64,000 nucleotides of DNA, taken from contig NZ_JAKGCU010000004.1 in the NCBI RefSeq assembly GCF_021556435.1, positions 1-64,000 of the forward strand, read 5' to 3'. Positions 26,574 through 35,608 of this stretch are shown in pieces. The notes beneath the pieces were generated by a model, which worked only from the letters and a program-made list of their open reading frames with translations, was not told the DNA's origin and did no database searches. Each line of letters starts with the position of its first letter. Position 1 is the first letter of the stretch. The position numbers and the translations under genes were made by a program. The DNA is from Gordonia tangerina. Lineage in GTDB: Bacteria > Actinomycetota > Actinomycetes > Mycobacteriales > Mycobacteriaceae.

Positions 26574-28328
26574 ATGACCCGGCGCCGCCACCCGGTCGTC
26601 CTCCTGTGCGCCATCAGCGGCGCACTGGCCGCGCTGATCATGGCGCCGCTGCTGCGGTCCGGACACCTGCTCTACCGGGATGCGGTGTCCACCCCACGCT
26701 CCTTCATCACCGACACCACCCTGGGCGTCGGGGATCTGCCGCCGCGCGCGGTCCCGCAGGACTGGGTCGTCGCGATGGCGTCGTCGGTGGTCGACGGCGG
26801 TGCGGTGGTCGTCGCGATCACCTTCGCCGCCCTGGTGTGCGCCGGCGTCGGCTACGGCCGTCTGGCGCTGCGTCTGGTGGGCGCAGCCGGGCGCACCGGC
26901 GCGGCTGCCGCGGCGATGGTCGCGATCTGGAATCCCTATGTGGCCGAACGCCTCCTGCAGGGACACTGGAGTCTGCTGGTGTCGTACGCAGCACTCGGAT
27001 GGATCGCCACCGCGGCGTGCGACATTCTGCGTGACACCGTCGACGGCCAGTCGGAGGCAACCCCGCGCTGGGTGCCGTGGACTCACCTGGTGGCCGCGCT
27101 CTGCGCCGCCGCCTTCACCCCGACTGGGTCGATGTTGTCCGGCGTTCTCCTCCTCGCGCTGACCGGGATCGGTGCGCGCAGAATCCGATACGAGGGATTC
27201 GGGGCCGCCCGTCGGGGGCGGATGCTCGCCCTCTGGTGGATCGGCTGGGTCGTCGCCGCCCTGCCGTGGCTGACCGCAACACTTGTCGGCCATGCGTCCA
27301 TCGCCGCCGGCGACAACGGTTTCACCGTCTTCGGCGTGCGTGCCGAACCGGGACTCGGCACCATCGGCACGGTGCTCGGACTGGGCGGCATCTGGAATGC
27401 CGAGGCTGTTCCCGCCAGCCGCACCATCTGGTGGGCGGCCGTGGCAACGGCGGCGCTGCTGCTCGTCATCGCCACCGGCACCGTCTGGTTGTGGCGTCAC
27501 CGGGGACCCGACACCGGCGTGATCGCGACCCTGGGTGTGGTGGCCGCGGCCACCGCCATCGCCGTGAGTGTGGCAGCCATCGGGCCGGTCGCCGAGACGC
27601 TGTCGGCCGCCACCGTGGACGTGCCGGGACTCGGATTGTTCCGCGACACCCAGAAGTACCTCGCGCTGCTCGTACCGTTCGTCGCCGTCGCGACCGCCGC
27701 CGCGGTGGCCGCCGCACGCCGCTGGGTGCCCGCCGGTTTCGCGCTCGCCGCCACAACACTTCTGATCGTCGCACCGCTACCAGACCTCGCGTGGGGTGTC
27801 GGCGGGACGATCTCCCCGGTCACCTACCCGTCGGACTGGGCGGCCGTCTCGGCACAGATCACCGCCGATCACGGCGCGGTGGCGGTGTGGCCGACCGGGT
27901 CGGTGCGGCAGTACTCGTTCACCGATGGACCGTCACTGGACCCGCTGCCCCGAATGGTGCGCGCGCCGGTCGCCGAATCCGGCCGATTGGTGGTGGATTC
28001 GGCGGTCGTCGATCCGCCGTCCGGGCGCGGTGCCGACGTCGACGCGGCATTGTCGGCCGGTGGCTCAGTCGGGCGCCTGACGGAGCTGGGTGTCGGCTGG
28101 GTGGTGGTGGAGAACAACGATCCGCCATCGGCCCTCGCCGCCGAGGCGGCGGTCGTGTTCCGCGGCGCCGACCTGACGCTCTATCGCATCCCCGGGCCGA
28201 TCGCCGATCTCGGGGCGTCCACCGCCGCGCGGACGACAGCCATTGTCGCCCATCTCGTCTGGGCGGTTACCGCGGTGATCGCACTGGTCGCGGCGCTGAT
28301 TGCAGCAGCCCGTCGAACACGTCGATGA
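26574..28328 (+). CDS. Large polytopic membrane protein, GT-C-like (Rv0226c-like)
   Basis: 584 residues with about eleven to thirteen helices. The first loop after helix 1 reads GHLLYRDAVSTPRS, an acidic residue just outside the membrane as in GT-C glycosyltransferases that use polyprenyl-phosphate sugars. A segment WNPYVAERLLQGHWSLL and a larger exported loop after about residue 400 follow. Not biochemically characterised to my knowledge. It follows the CitE-like gene by 7 bp and ends tail-to-tail with the glycosyltransferase gene with a 62-bp overlap. A role in arabinan or mannan assembly is inference from the neighbours. Confidence 0.7.
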   Translation: MTRRRHPVVLLCAISGALAALIMAPLLRSGHLLYRDAVSTPRSFITDTTLGVGDLPPRAVPQDWVVAMASSVVDGGAVVVAITFAALVCAGVGYGRLALRLVGAAGRTGAAAAAMVAIWNPYVAERLLQGHWSLLVSYAALGWIATAACDILRDTVDGQSEATPRWVPWTHLVAALCAAAFTPTGSMLSGVLLLALTGIGARRIRYEGFGAARRGRMLALWWIGWVVAALPWLTATLVGHASIAAGDNGFTVFGVRAEPGLGTIGTVLGLGGIWNAEAVPASRTIWWAAVATAALLLVIATGTVWLWRHRGPDTGVIATLGVVAAATAIAVSVAAIGPVAETLSAATVDVPGLGLFRDTQKYLALLVPFVAVATAAAVAAARRWVPAGFALAATTLLIVAPLPDLAWGVGGTISPVTYPSDWAAVSAQITADHGAVAVWPTGSVRQYSFTDGPSLDPLPRMVRAPVAESGRLVVDSAVVDPPSGRGADVDAALSAGGSVGRLTELGVGWVVVENNDPPSALAAEAAVVFRGADLTLYRIPGPIADLGASTAARTTAIVAHLVWAVTAVIALVAALIAAARRTRR

Positions 28329-29436
28329 ATCCGTCGGCGGTCGCCGACCACGAGTAGCCGGCCGCCTTGCGTTGCGCGTTGCCACCGAGGCGCGCGGCCT
28401 CCTCCGGGTTGTCGATCAGTTTCCTTGTCGCGCTGACCAGTTCGTCGACGCCGTCGACGAGCAGGCCGGTCTCGCCGTGCTCGACCGACTCGACCAGTCC
28501 GACCGAACTGCGGTAGCCGATGGTGGGCACCCGATGTTGGGCCGCCTCCACCACCGCCAGACCCCAGCCCTCCTTGCGCGATGGCATCAGATGGACGTCG
28601 GCGCGGGCAAGCAGCTGATGTTTGCGGGGCTCGTCGACATGGCCGTGGAAAGTGACGAATCGTTGCACACCGAGCCGGGCGGCGGTGTCGCGCAGTTCAT
28701 CCGACCACCAGCCACCGCCTATCACGTCGAGGTGCACGTCGGCTCGGGTGTGGCGCAATTCGGCGACCACGGCCAGGGCGTCCTCCACCTGCTTGTGTGG
28801 GACCAGTCGGGAGAGCACACACAACCGCGGGCCGCCGGTCGGGTCGTCGGACTCGGCGAGGTTCGCCGGCTGGGGCACGATCGCGTCGATCCCGTTGCGG
28901 ATCACGGTGATCCGTTCACGGTCCACGCCGAGGGCGACGAGTTCGTCTGCCGACGGACCCGACACCGTCACATACCTACTGCGTCGGTGCACCCGCGGCG
29001 ACACCCGCGATTCCAGCCACCAGCCGAACCTCCCGAGCAACCGTCCGGCGACCGGCCACTGCTCGCGATGGCAGTGATGAACCAGCACCACCGTGGGCAC
29101 CGGCGACACCGTACCGGCGAAGAACGGGATGCCGTTCTGGGTGTCGATGACGATGTCGGGCGCACCGGGCAGCCTGCCGCGGCCCCACCGCGCGGCCACG
29201 ATCGTCAGCAGAGCGCGCGGGTACACCGAGAGTCGACCACCGGCCCGCAGGATGCGCACCCCGGCCCGGTGCTCGATCGCCGGCGCGCCATCGTAGGCGG
29301 CGGTCAGCAGCGTCACTCGCATACCGCGCTCGACCAGTTCCGCGCCGACGCGTTCGAGATAGCGTTCACTGCCTCCACCCTGCGGGTGCGTGGTGTCGCG
29401 CCAGCAGAGCAGCAGCACATGAATCGGTTCGGACAT
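28267..29436 (-). CDS. GT4-family glycosyltransferase (Rv0225-like)
   Basis: 389 residues. The N-domain starts IHVLLLCWRDTTHPQGGGSE, with the glycine-rich donor loop. The C-domain has LCVLSRLVPHKQVEDAL, a GGGWWSDEL segment and the retaining GT-B motif EGWGLAVVEAA (E-x7-E), followed by GETGLLVDG. A cytosolic enzyme that transfers a sugar from a nucleotide donor to an envelope glycolipid or glycan precursor. TACTCT (29444-29449) lies seven bases before ATG 29436, so the transcript is probably leaderless. A much longer open frame upstream crosses the divergent TetR gene and is rejected. Confidence 0.85.
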   Translation of the reverse strand: MSEPIHVLLLCWRDTTHPQGGGSERYLERVGAELVERGMRVTLLTAAYDGAPAIEHRAGVRILRAGGRLSVYPRALLTIVAARWGRGRLPGAPDIVIDTQNGIPFFAGTVSPVPTVVLVHHCHREQWPVAGRLLGRFGWWLESRVSPRVHRRSRYVTVSGPSADELVALGVDRERITVIRNGIDAIVPQPANLAESDDPTGGPRLCVLSRLVPHKQVEDALAVVAELRHTRADVHLDVIGGGWWSDELRDTAARLGVQRFVTFHGHVDEPRKHQLLARADVHLMPSRKEGWGLAVVEAAQHRVPTIGYRSSVGLVESVEHGETGLLVDGVDELVSATRKLIDNPEEAARLGGNAQRKAAGYSWSATADGFIDVFDGLLQSAPRPVRSPR

Positions 29437-29694
29437 TGCGACCAGAGTAGGCGATCGCAACAGCAGAACCCCCGAGCCGTACGTGGTATCCCCTCCATAC
29501 CGCGTCCGACCCGGGGGTCCCGGTCCGACGACAGACAGCGTGTCTGTTGCGGCTACACTGTAGCCGCTAACCCGTCGGACGTCTACAACGATAGTTGAGA
29601 CGATCCGTACCGGCGAGGTGAGCGTGACGGGCGAGCCGAGTTGCCTCGGACACCACGTCGCCCGACCGTCCATCAGCCGAGACGAGGAACCTCG
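29437..29694. promoter_or_regulatory. Divergent region with three inverted repeats between the GT4 gene and tetR
   Basis: 258 bp. ACAGACA-GCG-TGTCTGT (29531-29547) and GGCTACA-C-TGTAGCC (29551-29565) are perfect 7-bp-arm dyads 3 bp apart. The second embeds TACACT (29554-29559), a good -10 for the TetR gene. A third dyad, GGTAT-N7-ATACC, is at 29485-29501. They are probable operators for the adjacent TetR repressor. Confidence 0.55.
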
Positions 29695-30378
29695 ATGCCG
29701 GAGCATCCCCGCGGCCGACCGCCGCTGCCCGCCGAGGAGATCTTCGCAGAGGCGCTGTCGCTGCTGGCCGACGGCGGGCAGGGGTCGCTCGGCATGCGCG
29801 CACTGGCCCGGCGGCTGGGCTCCTCGACCTCCACGCTCTACCGTCAGTTCCCGGGCGGCAAGGATGAACTGTGCACCCGCCTGGCCGAACACATCATGTC
29901 GGAGATCGTCGCCGCGCTGGCGCGCTCGGACCTCGGCGACCGGTGGGATCAGGTCGTCGAACGCTCCGCCGTGGTCACCTTCGACGTCCTGCACCGCCAT
30001 CCTCACTCGGCGAGTCTCTTCGCCGGTCAGGTGCACTTCGGGCCGATGGGGTTGACCCGCTACGAACGGTCGCTGACGCTGCTTATGGCAGCGGGCCTGT
30101 CGGCCTCGGATGCGGGCGCCGCCGATCACGCGCTGGCGCGGTTGATCGTCGGATACGCGTTGCAGTCCGCACAGGACACCGAGGACGACCGCGCCGCGGT
30201 GTTCGAGTACTACCGCGGCCTCGACGCCGGGCAGTACCCGTCGTTGAGCACGGTCGTACCCGCTCTGCCGAAGGATGTGCGCTCGGAGTTCCGGTTCGCG
30301 TTGCACACCTTCATGATCGGGCTGCGCGCCCGCTCCGGCGGTTCGCCGGGCACCGGCCAAGCGCGGGTGGACACGTGA
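29695..30378 (+). CDS. TetR-family transcriptional regulator
   Basis: 227 residues. The DNA-binding domain (about 14-60) reads EALSLLADGGQGSLGMRALARRLG, then STSTLYRQFPGGKDEL. The ligand domain is unassigned. ATG 29695 has GAGGAA five bases upstream; an in-frame start at 29641 is less likely. Its GTGA end overlaps the methyltransferase start by four bases, so the two form an operon, and it likely represses itself through the palindromes at 29531-29565. Confidence 0.82.
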   Translation: MPEHPRGRPPLPAEEIFAEALSLLADGGQGSLGMRALARRLGSSTSTLYRQFPGGKDELCTRLAEHIMSEIVAALARSDLGDRWDQVVERSAVVTFDVLHRHPHSASLFAGQVHFGPMGLTRYERSLTLLMAAGLSASDAGAADHALARLIVGYALQSAQDTEDDRAAVFEYYRGLDAGQYPSLSTVVPALPKDVRSEFRFALHTFMIGLRARSGGSPGTGQARVDT

Positions 30379-31145
30379 GGCGGCGGCTGCCGGGGCGGGG
30401 TATCCGGCCGGAGTTCGCCCAGTACGCCACCCTGTCGCGTGCCGCACGCCTGCTCGATGACTTCCGGTTCGAGCAGACCGATCCGGCACGTTTCTACGGC
30501 GCCATCGCCGCCGACACGGCCCAGATGGTCGGCGATTGGCACGACCGCCCCCTGCGGGATGCGGTGATCCTCGACGTCGGCGGTGGTCCCGGCTACTTCG
30601 CCGACGCCTTCGACCGCCGCGGCGCGCATTACATCTCCGTCGAACCCGATCCGAGCGAGATGCACGCCGGCGGCCTCGAGCACCGCACCTCCGTTCGCGG
30701 CTCCGGACAGCAGCTGCCGTTCGCCGACCGCTCGATGGATGTGACGTTCTCCTCCAACGTGGTCGAGCACACCCGCGAACCGTGGCGGATGGCCGACGAG
30801 ATGCTGCGGGTGACCCGACCGGGCGGCACCGTGATCATCAGCTACACGCTGTGGTGGGGGCCGTTCGGCGGACACGAGATGGGCCTGACGCACTACGTCG
30901 GCGGGCATCGCGCCGCGCGGTGGTACACCCGTCGGCACGGTCATCCGCCCAAGAACCTTTACGGCACCTCACTGTTCCCGGTGACCGCAGCGCAGGGGCT
31001 GCGATGGGCCGGCACCGTGGCCGGTGCCGACGTCGTCGGCGCGTTCCCACGCTATCTGCCGTCGTGGCTGTGGTGGGTGATGCGCGTGCCCTGCCTGCGC
31101 GAGATCCTCGGCACCAACCTGGTGCTGGTGCTACGGAAACGCTGA
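30375..31145 (+). CDS. SAM-dependent class I methyltransferase (Rv0224c-like)
   Basis: 256 residues. Motif I is VILDVGGGPGYFADAF; the acidic end of strand 2 is ISVEPDPSE; motif II/III region has LPFADRSMDVTFSSNVVEHTREP and MLRVTRPGGTVIISYTLWW, typical of Methyltransf_11 enzymes. The substrate is unknown. Start is GTG 30375 in the GTGA overlap with tetR. The length agrees with the 254 residues recalled for Rv0224c, an essential-looking mycobacterial gene in the same cluster. Confidence 0.83.
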   Translation: MRRRLPGRGIRPEFAQYATLSRAARLLDDFRFEQTDPARFYGAIAADTAQMVGDWHDRPLRDAVILDVGGGPGYFADAFDRRGAHYISVEPDPSEMHAGGLEHRTSVRGSGQQLPFADRSMDVTFSSNVVEHTREPWRMADEMLRVTRPGGTVIISYTLWWGPFGGHEMGLTHYVGGHRAARWYTRRHGHPPKNLYGTSLFPVTAAQGLRWAGTVAGADVVGAFPRYLPSWLWWVMRVPCLREILGTNLVLVLRKR

Positions 31146-31161
31146 GCGCCGCGGGGCGGCG

Positions 31162-31920
31162 TCAATTCACGGTCGCCGCGCAGCGCAGCGGCCCGCCTCG
31201 ACTGGTCGACGACGCCAGCAGATCCTCACCACGCAGGATGTTGCAGGTCACCGGGCCGCGGATCACGATGGCGGTGATCTCCGCCGACGTCCCGCCGACC
31301 GTCGCCGCCTGCGACCACGGGGTACCGGCCGCGGCGACCACCGTCGAACTGCCCTGCTCGAGGTAGCGGATGCCCACCACGTCACCATTGCCGGTGAGCT
31401 GATAGACCACCTCGCCCGGGGCCACGGTGGGTGTCGTCGTGGTCGTTGTGTCCTCGGTCGTGGTGGTGGTCGACGTGGTGGTGTCCTCGCGCTCGGTGGT
31501 CGACGTCGTCGCCGACGACGAGTCGGCGCCCGCCGTTGCGTCCGTGCCGTCGTCGGTGCCGCCGCGCGCGATCAGCACACCGACCAGCGCCAGCACCACC
31601 AGGGCGCCGAGCGCGGCCAGCGCCAGACCGACGGTGCGTCCGGTGTTCTTCGGTGGCGGGGGCCCCGGTGGTACCGGACCGCCGTAGCCGGGCCCCCCAT
31701 AACCCGCGCCGTAGTTGGCCGCGGTGTACGCCTGCGGCGCGTCGTAGGGCCCCGGCTGCGCCGCCGTGGTCGGCGGCTCGCCGGGGCCCGCGCCCTGTGC
31801 ACGCTGACCCGGGATCTCATCGGTCGGCCCGTAGGCGGCCGTCTCGTCGGAAGGCTCGAAACGTCGCGTCTCCGGGCTCTCGCGATTCGGGTCCCAGGGT
31901 TCGTCGGGTGGTCGGGTCAT
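31162..31920 (-). CDS. MmpS-like membrane-anchored exported protein
   Basis: 252 residues: a Pro/Gly/Tyr-rich cytoplasmic N-terminus of about 92 residues, one helix (about 96-118, VGLALAALGALVVLALVGVLI), a Thr/Ser-rich linker with long threonine runs, and an exported domain of about 80 residues. That domain (VVYQLTGNGDVVGIRYLEQG, then TPWSQAATV and VTCNILRGEDLL ending RCAATVN) matches the MmpS pattern, in which a YEVTG strand and a PWS turn recur and two cysteines pair. MmpS proteins support MmpL exporters, but no mmpL is adjacent. CACAAT (31927-31932) with six-base spacing suggests a leaderless transcript. Confidence 0.65.
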   Translation of the reverse strand: MTRPPDEPWDPNRESPETRRFEPSDETAAYGPTDEIPGQRAQGAGPGEPPTTAAQPGPYDAPQAYTAANYGAGYGGPGYGGPVPPGPPPPKNTGRTVGLALAALGALVVLALVGVLIARGGTDDGTDATAGADSSSATTSTTEREDTTTSTTTTTEDTTTTTTPTVAPGEVVYQLTGNGDVVGIRYLEQGSSTVVAAAGTPWSQAATVGGTSAEITAIVIRGPVTCNILRGEDLLASSTSRGGPLRCAATVN

Positions 31921-31972
31921 GGACCGATTGTGTCACTGCCCGCCGACGACGCGGGTGTGCGACCCGAGGCCC

Positions 31973-34531
31973 TCACGCCTCGACGATCGCCTCCAGCGGC
32001 CGCGTGCGCGCCGCCCGGACCGCCGGCCACAACGCTGCAAGCACGCCCACCACCGCCGACGCGACCAGCGTGATGACGATCAGAGTCCACGGCACCACAG
32101 GCGTACCGAGGCCCCATTTCGCCAACGTGCGCACCAGCGCCACGCCGATGACGGTGCCGAGCAGCACCCCGAGGATGGCACCGAAAATGGCGATCAGCAC
32201 CGACTCGAGGTAGATGCTGCGACGGACCTGCGCCCGTAGCATGCCGACGGCGCGCAACATTCCGATCTCCCGCTTGCGTTCCACTACCGACAACGCCAGC
32301 GTGTTGATGATCCCGAGCACCGCGATCAGCAGGGCCAGGCCGAGCATCGCGTACAGGGTGGCCAGCATCTGATCGATCTGACTCGACACCGAACTCTTGA
32401 ACTGCGTCCGGTCCTGCACCTGGACGGTCAGGTAGGACGCTGTGGCATCCTCCAGATTCGTGCGCAACGTCTCCGCGGAGACACCCGGTTCCGGTGCCAC
32501 GAATATCATCGCGCTCACCTGCGCCGAGGCCGGCACCAACTGGTCGTACACGTCGGGTCCGACCAACCAGGGCTGCAACGCCTCGTTGTCGGCGTACACC
32601 CCGGACACCGTGACCGGTACCTCCTGGCCGGTGGGTCCGGTGAAGGTGACCACATCGCCGCGCTGCCAACCCTTGTCGATGCTGGTGCGTTCGCTGACGA
32701 ACATGCCGTCGGCAGGCAACTGGTCCGACGCCCCGTCGCGCATGTCGAGCACCGCGACATCGGCGGGCTGCCCGCCCACCGCGCCATAGCCGGCCACCTG
32801 CTGGCCGTCGGCCGTCGCCTGGATGATGCCGAAACTGACCGACGCCGCCACACCGTCGACCTGCTCCACCTGGTCGGCGACCGCCCCGGGAATCGGCATC
32901 TGATTGCTGCCGGCGACGATGAACTCCGCAGTCATCCCGCTGTCCACGGCCTCGTTGACCGTGCCCTTGAACGAGGTTCCCAGGGTGCCGATGACCGCCA
33001 CCAACATCAGACCCAGAGTCAACGCGAACGCCGTCGCCGCGGTCCGTCGCGGATTGCGCACCGCATTGGTGCGGGCCAGACGGCCGATCCGGCCGAACGG
33101 GGCGCCGAGCACCGAACCGAGGGCACCCACCACCGGCCGCGACAACGCCGGACCGGCCAAGACCACCGCCGCGATCGCACCGGCCGCACCGGCACCGACC
33201 GCGATCGCCGGTCCGACGCCGACGCCCATCGCACCGGCGACGATGGCCACCAGCGAGATGACACCCACGACCGCACCGATGACGGTGCGTCGCACCAGCG
33301 GAGCAGACCCCTCCGCCATCCCGGCGCGCATCGCCTCCACCGGCGGCACCCGTGACGCCCGCACAGCCGGCACCCAGGCGCTGACCATCGTCACCACGAT
33401 CCCGACGAACAACGCCGCCAGTACCGCCCACACGCCGATCTGCAGCGGCGCGTCGGGTAGCCCCGAGGCCGAGGTGGTGAGCGCCTTGAGCAACGCCGCC
33501 AAACCGATACCGACGGCCAGGCCCACCAGCCCGCCGATCACACCGACCACGAACGCCTCGAACAGCACCGACCTCGACACCTGACGTCGGCTCGCACCGA
33601 CCGCCCGCAGCAGCGCCAGTTCGCGATTGCGCTGCGCGACGATCATCGAGAAGGTGTTGTAGATGATGAAGGTGCCCACGATCAGGCCGATCGCGGCGAA
33701 CGCCAACAGGATTGCGGTGAAGATCGTCAGGAACTCGTTGACCTGGTCCTTCTGGTCTTGACGCACCTGATCGCCGGTGCGCACCTCGTAGGTGTCGGGC
33801 GGCAGTGCCGCCTGCACCCGCTGCTGCAACTCTTCCGGCGTGACACCGTCGACCGCGGACATGTCCACCTGCGCGACATGCTGCCCGTCGGAGAACAAGC
33901 TGCGCGCGGTCGCCTCGTCGAACTGCACGTTGACGTAGCCGCCGGTGGAGCCGGGCAGATCGAGCAGCCCGACCACCGTCACCTCACGCGGCTGCGCCGA
34001 ACCCTGCCCCACCACGAGTTGTGTGGTGGACCCGACCTGCAGGCCTGCTTCGTCTGCGGCCGACGAATTCAAGGCCACCTCACCGGCATTCGTCGGACCA
34101 CGACCACCGGGCAGGATCTTGCTGCTGTCCGGGGACAACGACTGATCAGGCGGAAGGTAGGCGGTACCGACACTGGGAGCGCCACCGGTCTGCAACGCCT
34201 TGCCGTCGGACCCGGCGATCGTCACCGAGCCGGTGTAGTTGGCGACGATCTTGTCGATACCCAGTTCCTGCTTCTGCGCGGTCAGGTCGTCGACGACCGT
34301 CAGCGGCACACCCGGCGACTGATTGCTGTCCGGGGTGATCTCCACCGCCACGCCTGGCGCCGCCGAGTCGAAGATGTCGTTGAACGCTTTGGAGATGGTC
34401 GACGTGAACACGATCGACCCGGCCACGAACGAGGTGCCGAGGACGATCGAGAACACGGTCAGGAAGAGTCTGAGTTTGTGAGCGCGCAGGTTGCGCAACG
34501 ACACCCGGCGCATCACCGTCGAGGAGGCCAT
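31973..34531 (-). CDS. ABC transporter permease, FtsX/MacB type with two FtsX domains
   Basis: 852 residues. The N-terminal helix (about 18-42, LRLFLTVFSIVLGTSFVAG) is followed by a large MacB-type exported domain (about 45-250), three helices of the first FtsX domain (about 255-400), then a second helix, exported domain and FtsX domain ending near 852. This ten-helix layout is typical of actinobacterial lipoprotein- or lipid-handling ABC exporters. ATG 34531 is 4 bp after the ATPase stop, so they form an operon. The open frame upstream of this ATG covers only the ATPase repeats read in another frame. Substrate unknown. Confidence 0.87.
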   Translation of the reverse strand: MASSTVMRRVSLRNLRAHKLRLFLTVFSIVLGTSFVAGSIVFTSTISKAFNDIFDSAAPGVAVEITPDSNQSPGVPLTVVDDLTAQKQELGIDKIVANYTGSVTIAGSDGKALQTGGAPSVGTAYLPPDQSLSPDSSKILPGGRGPTNAGEVALNSSAADEAGLQVGSTTQLVVGQGSAQPREVTVVGLLDLPGSTGGYVNVQFDEATARSLFSDGQHVAQVDMSAVDGVTPEELQQRVQAALPPDTYEVRTGDQVRQDQKDQVNEFLTIFTAILLAFAAIGLIVGTFIIYNTFSMIVAQRNRELALLRAVGASRRQVSRSVLFEAFVVGVIGGLVGLAVGIGLAALLKALTTSASGLPDAPLQIGVWAVLAALFVGIVVTMVSAWVPAVRASRVPPVEAMRAGMAEGSAPLVRRTVIGAVVGVISLVAIVAGAMGVGVGPAIAVGAGAAGAIAAVVLAGPALSRPVVGALGSVLGAPFGRIGRLARTNAVRNPRRTAATAFALTLGLMLVAVIGTLGTSFKGTVNEAVDSGMTAEFIVAGSNQMPIPGAVADQVEQVDGVAASVSFGIIQATADGQQVAGYGAVGGQPADVAVLDMRDGASDQLPADGMFVSERTSIDKGWQRGDVVTFTGPTGQEVPVTVSGVYADNEALQPWLVGPDVYDQLVPASAQVSAMIFVAPEPGVSAETLRTNLEDATASYLTVQVQDRTQFKSSVSSQIDQMLATLYAMLGLALLIAVLGIINTLALSVVERKREIGMLRAVGMLRAQVRRSIYLESVLIAIFGAILGVLLGTVIGVALVRTLAKWGLGTPVVPWTLIVITLVASAVVGVLAALWPAVRAARTRPLEAIVEA

Positions 34532-34535
34532 GTGG

Positions 34536-35504
34536 TCAGCGCACCTCGGAGGTGTTCTCGTCGGCTGCGTGCTTCGGCCCGCTCGCTTCGCTCCCGGCGC
34601 CGTCCACATTCGGCCCGCTCGCTTCGCTCCCGGCGCCGTCACCACTCGGCCCGCTCGCTTCGCTCCCGGCGCCGTCACCACTCGGCCCGCTCGCTTCGCT
34701 CCCGGCGCCGTCACCACTCGGCCCGCTCGCTTCGCTCCCGGCGCCGTCAAGATTCTTCATCACCTCGAACACGTCATCGGCCGAGGGGCGCGCGAGTTCG
34801 CGGACGATCTGCCCGTCGGCGAGGAACACCACCCGATCGGCATAGGAGGCCGCACGCGGATCGTGGGTGACGATCACCACCGTCTGCCCGAACTCGTCGG
34901 TCGCCGCACGCAGGATCGACAGCACCTCGCCCGATGACCGCGAGTCGAGATTGCCGGTCGGCTCGTCGCCGAAGATGATCTCCGGCTTACCGACCAGGGC
35001 GCGGGCACACGCCACCCGCTGCTGCTGCCCGCCGGACAACTCGCTGGGCAGATGATCGAGACGATCGGCGATCCCGAGACGCCCGATCACCGTGTCGAAC
35101 CACTCGGTGTCGATATCGCGGCCGGCGATGTCGACCGGCAGGGTGATGTTCTCCCGAGCAGTCAACGTCGGAACGAGATTGAACGACTGGAACACGAATC
35201 CGATGCGGTCGCGCCGCAACTCGGTCATCGCCTTGTCGGAGAGGCCGGTGAGATCTGCCTCACCGATGTGCACGCGTCCACCGCTGGCGACGTCGAGCCC
35301 GGCGAGGCAATGCATCAGGGTGGACTTGCCGGAACCCGACGGCCCCATGATCGCGGTGAACTCGCCTTCGCCGAATTCGATGGTGACGCCGCGCAGGGCC
35401 TCGACGACGGTGTCACCCGTGCCGTAGACCTTGGTCAGATCCGCCGCGCCGGCGGCGACCGCGCGGGTGTCGATGAGTGAACCGTCCGTATGAGCCGATG
35501 TCAT
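34536..35504 (-). CDS. ABC transporter ATPase, LolD/MacB family, with a repeat tail
   Basis: 322 residues. Walker A is GPSGSGKST (54-62), the signature is LSGGQQQR, Walker B is IIFGDEPTGNLD and the switch histidine is in VTHDP: a complete, active-looking LolD-type ATPase, normally about 230-250 residues long. The extra C-terminal 80 residues hold five copies of a 12-residue unit (DGAGSEASGPSG). CACCGT (35512-35517), seven bases, then ATG 35504 suggests a leaderless transcript. Partner of the FtsX permease 4 bp downstream. Confidence 0.9.
   Translation of the reverse strand: MTSAHTDGSLIDTRAVAAGAADLTKVYGTGDTVVEALRGVTIEFGEGEFTAIMGPSGSGKSTLMHCLAGLDVASGGRVHIGEADLTGLSDKAMTELRRDRIGFVFQSFNLVPTLTARENITLPVDIAGRDIDTEWFDTVIGRLGIADRLDHLPSELSGGQQQRVACARALVGKPEIIFGDEPTGNLDSRSSGEVLSILRAATDEFGQTVVIVTHDPRAASYADRVVFLADGQIVRELARPSADDVFEVMKNLDGAGSEASGPSGDGAGSEASGPSGDGAGSEASGPSGDGAGSEASGPNVDGAGSEASGPKHAADENTSEVR
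34576..34749 (-). repeat. 36-bp tandem repeat (five units) at the 3' end of the ABC ATPase gene
   Basis: Units start at 34576, 34612, 34648, 34684 and 34720 on the plus strand, each with GGCCCGCTCGCTTCGCTCCC followed by GGCGCCGTC. They differ only in a few spacer bases. On the coding strand they give the 12-residue DGAGSEASGPSG tail. The inner GAGCGAAGCGAG is itself palindrome-like. A likely variable-number repeat. Confidence 0.9.
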
Positions 35505-35608
35505 GGCATCAACGGTGCCAAAACTCCCGACCGTTGGCCATCAGGAATATCCCTGAGACGGACTCGGGGTACGTCCTCGGGTCATTCGGACAGCGGAGCG
35601 GCACCCAG

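Noticed and set aside
34576-34749. Tandem repeats considered as a CRISPR array.
   Set aside because: Units are directly adjacent 36-bp in-frame coding repeats without unique spacers.
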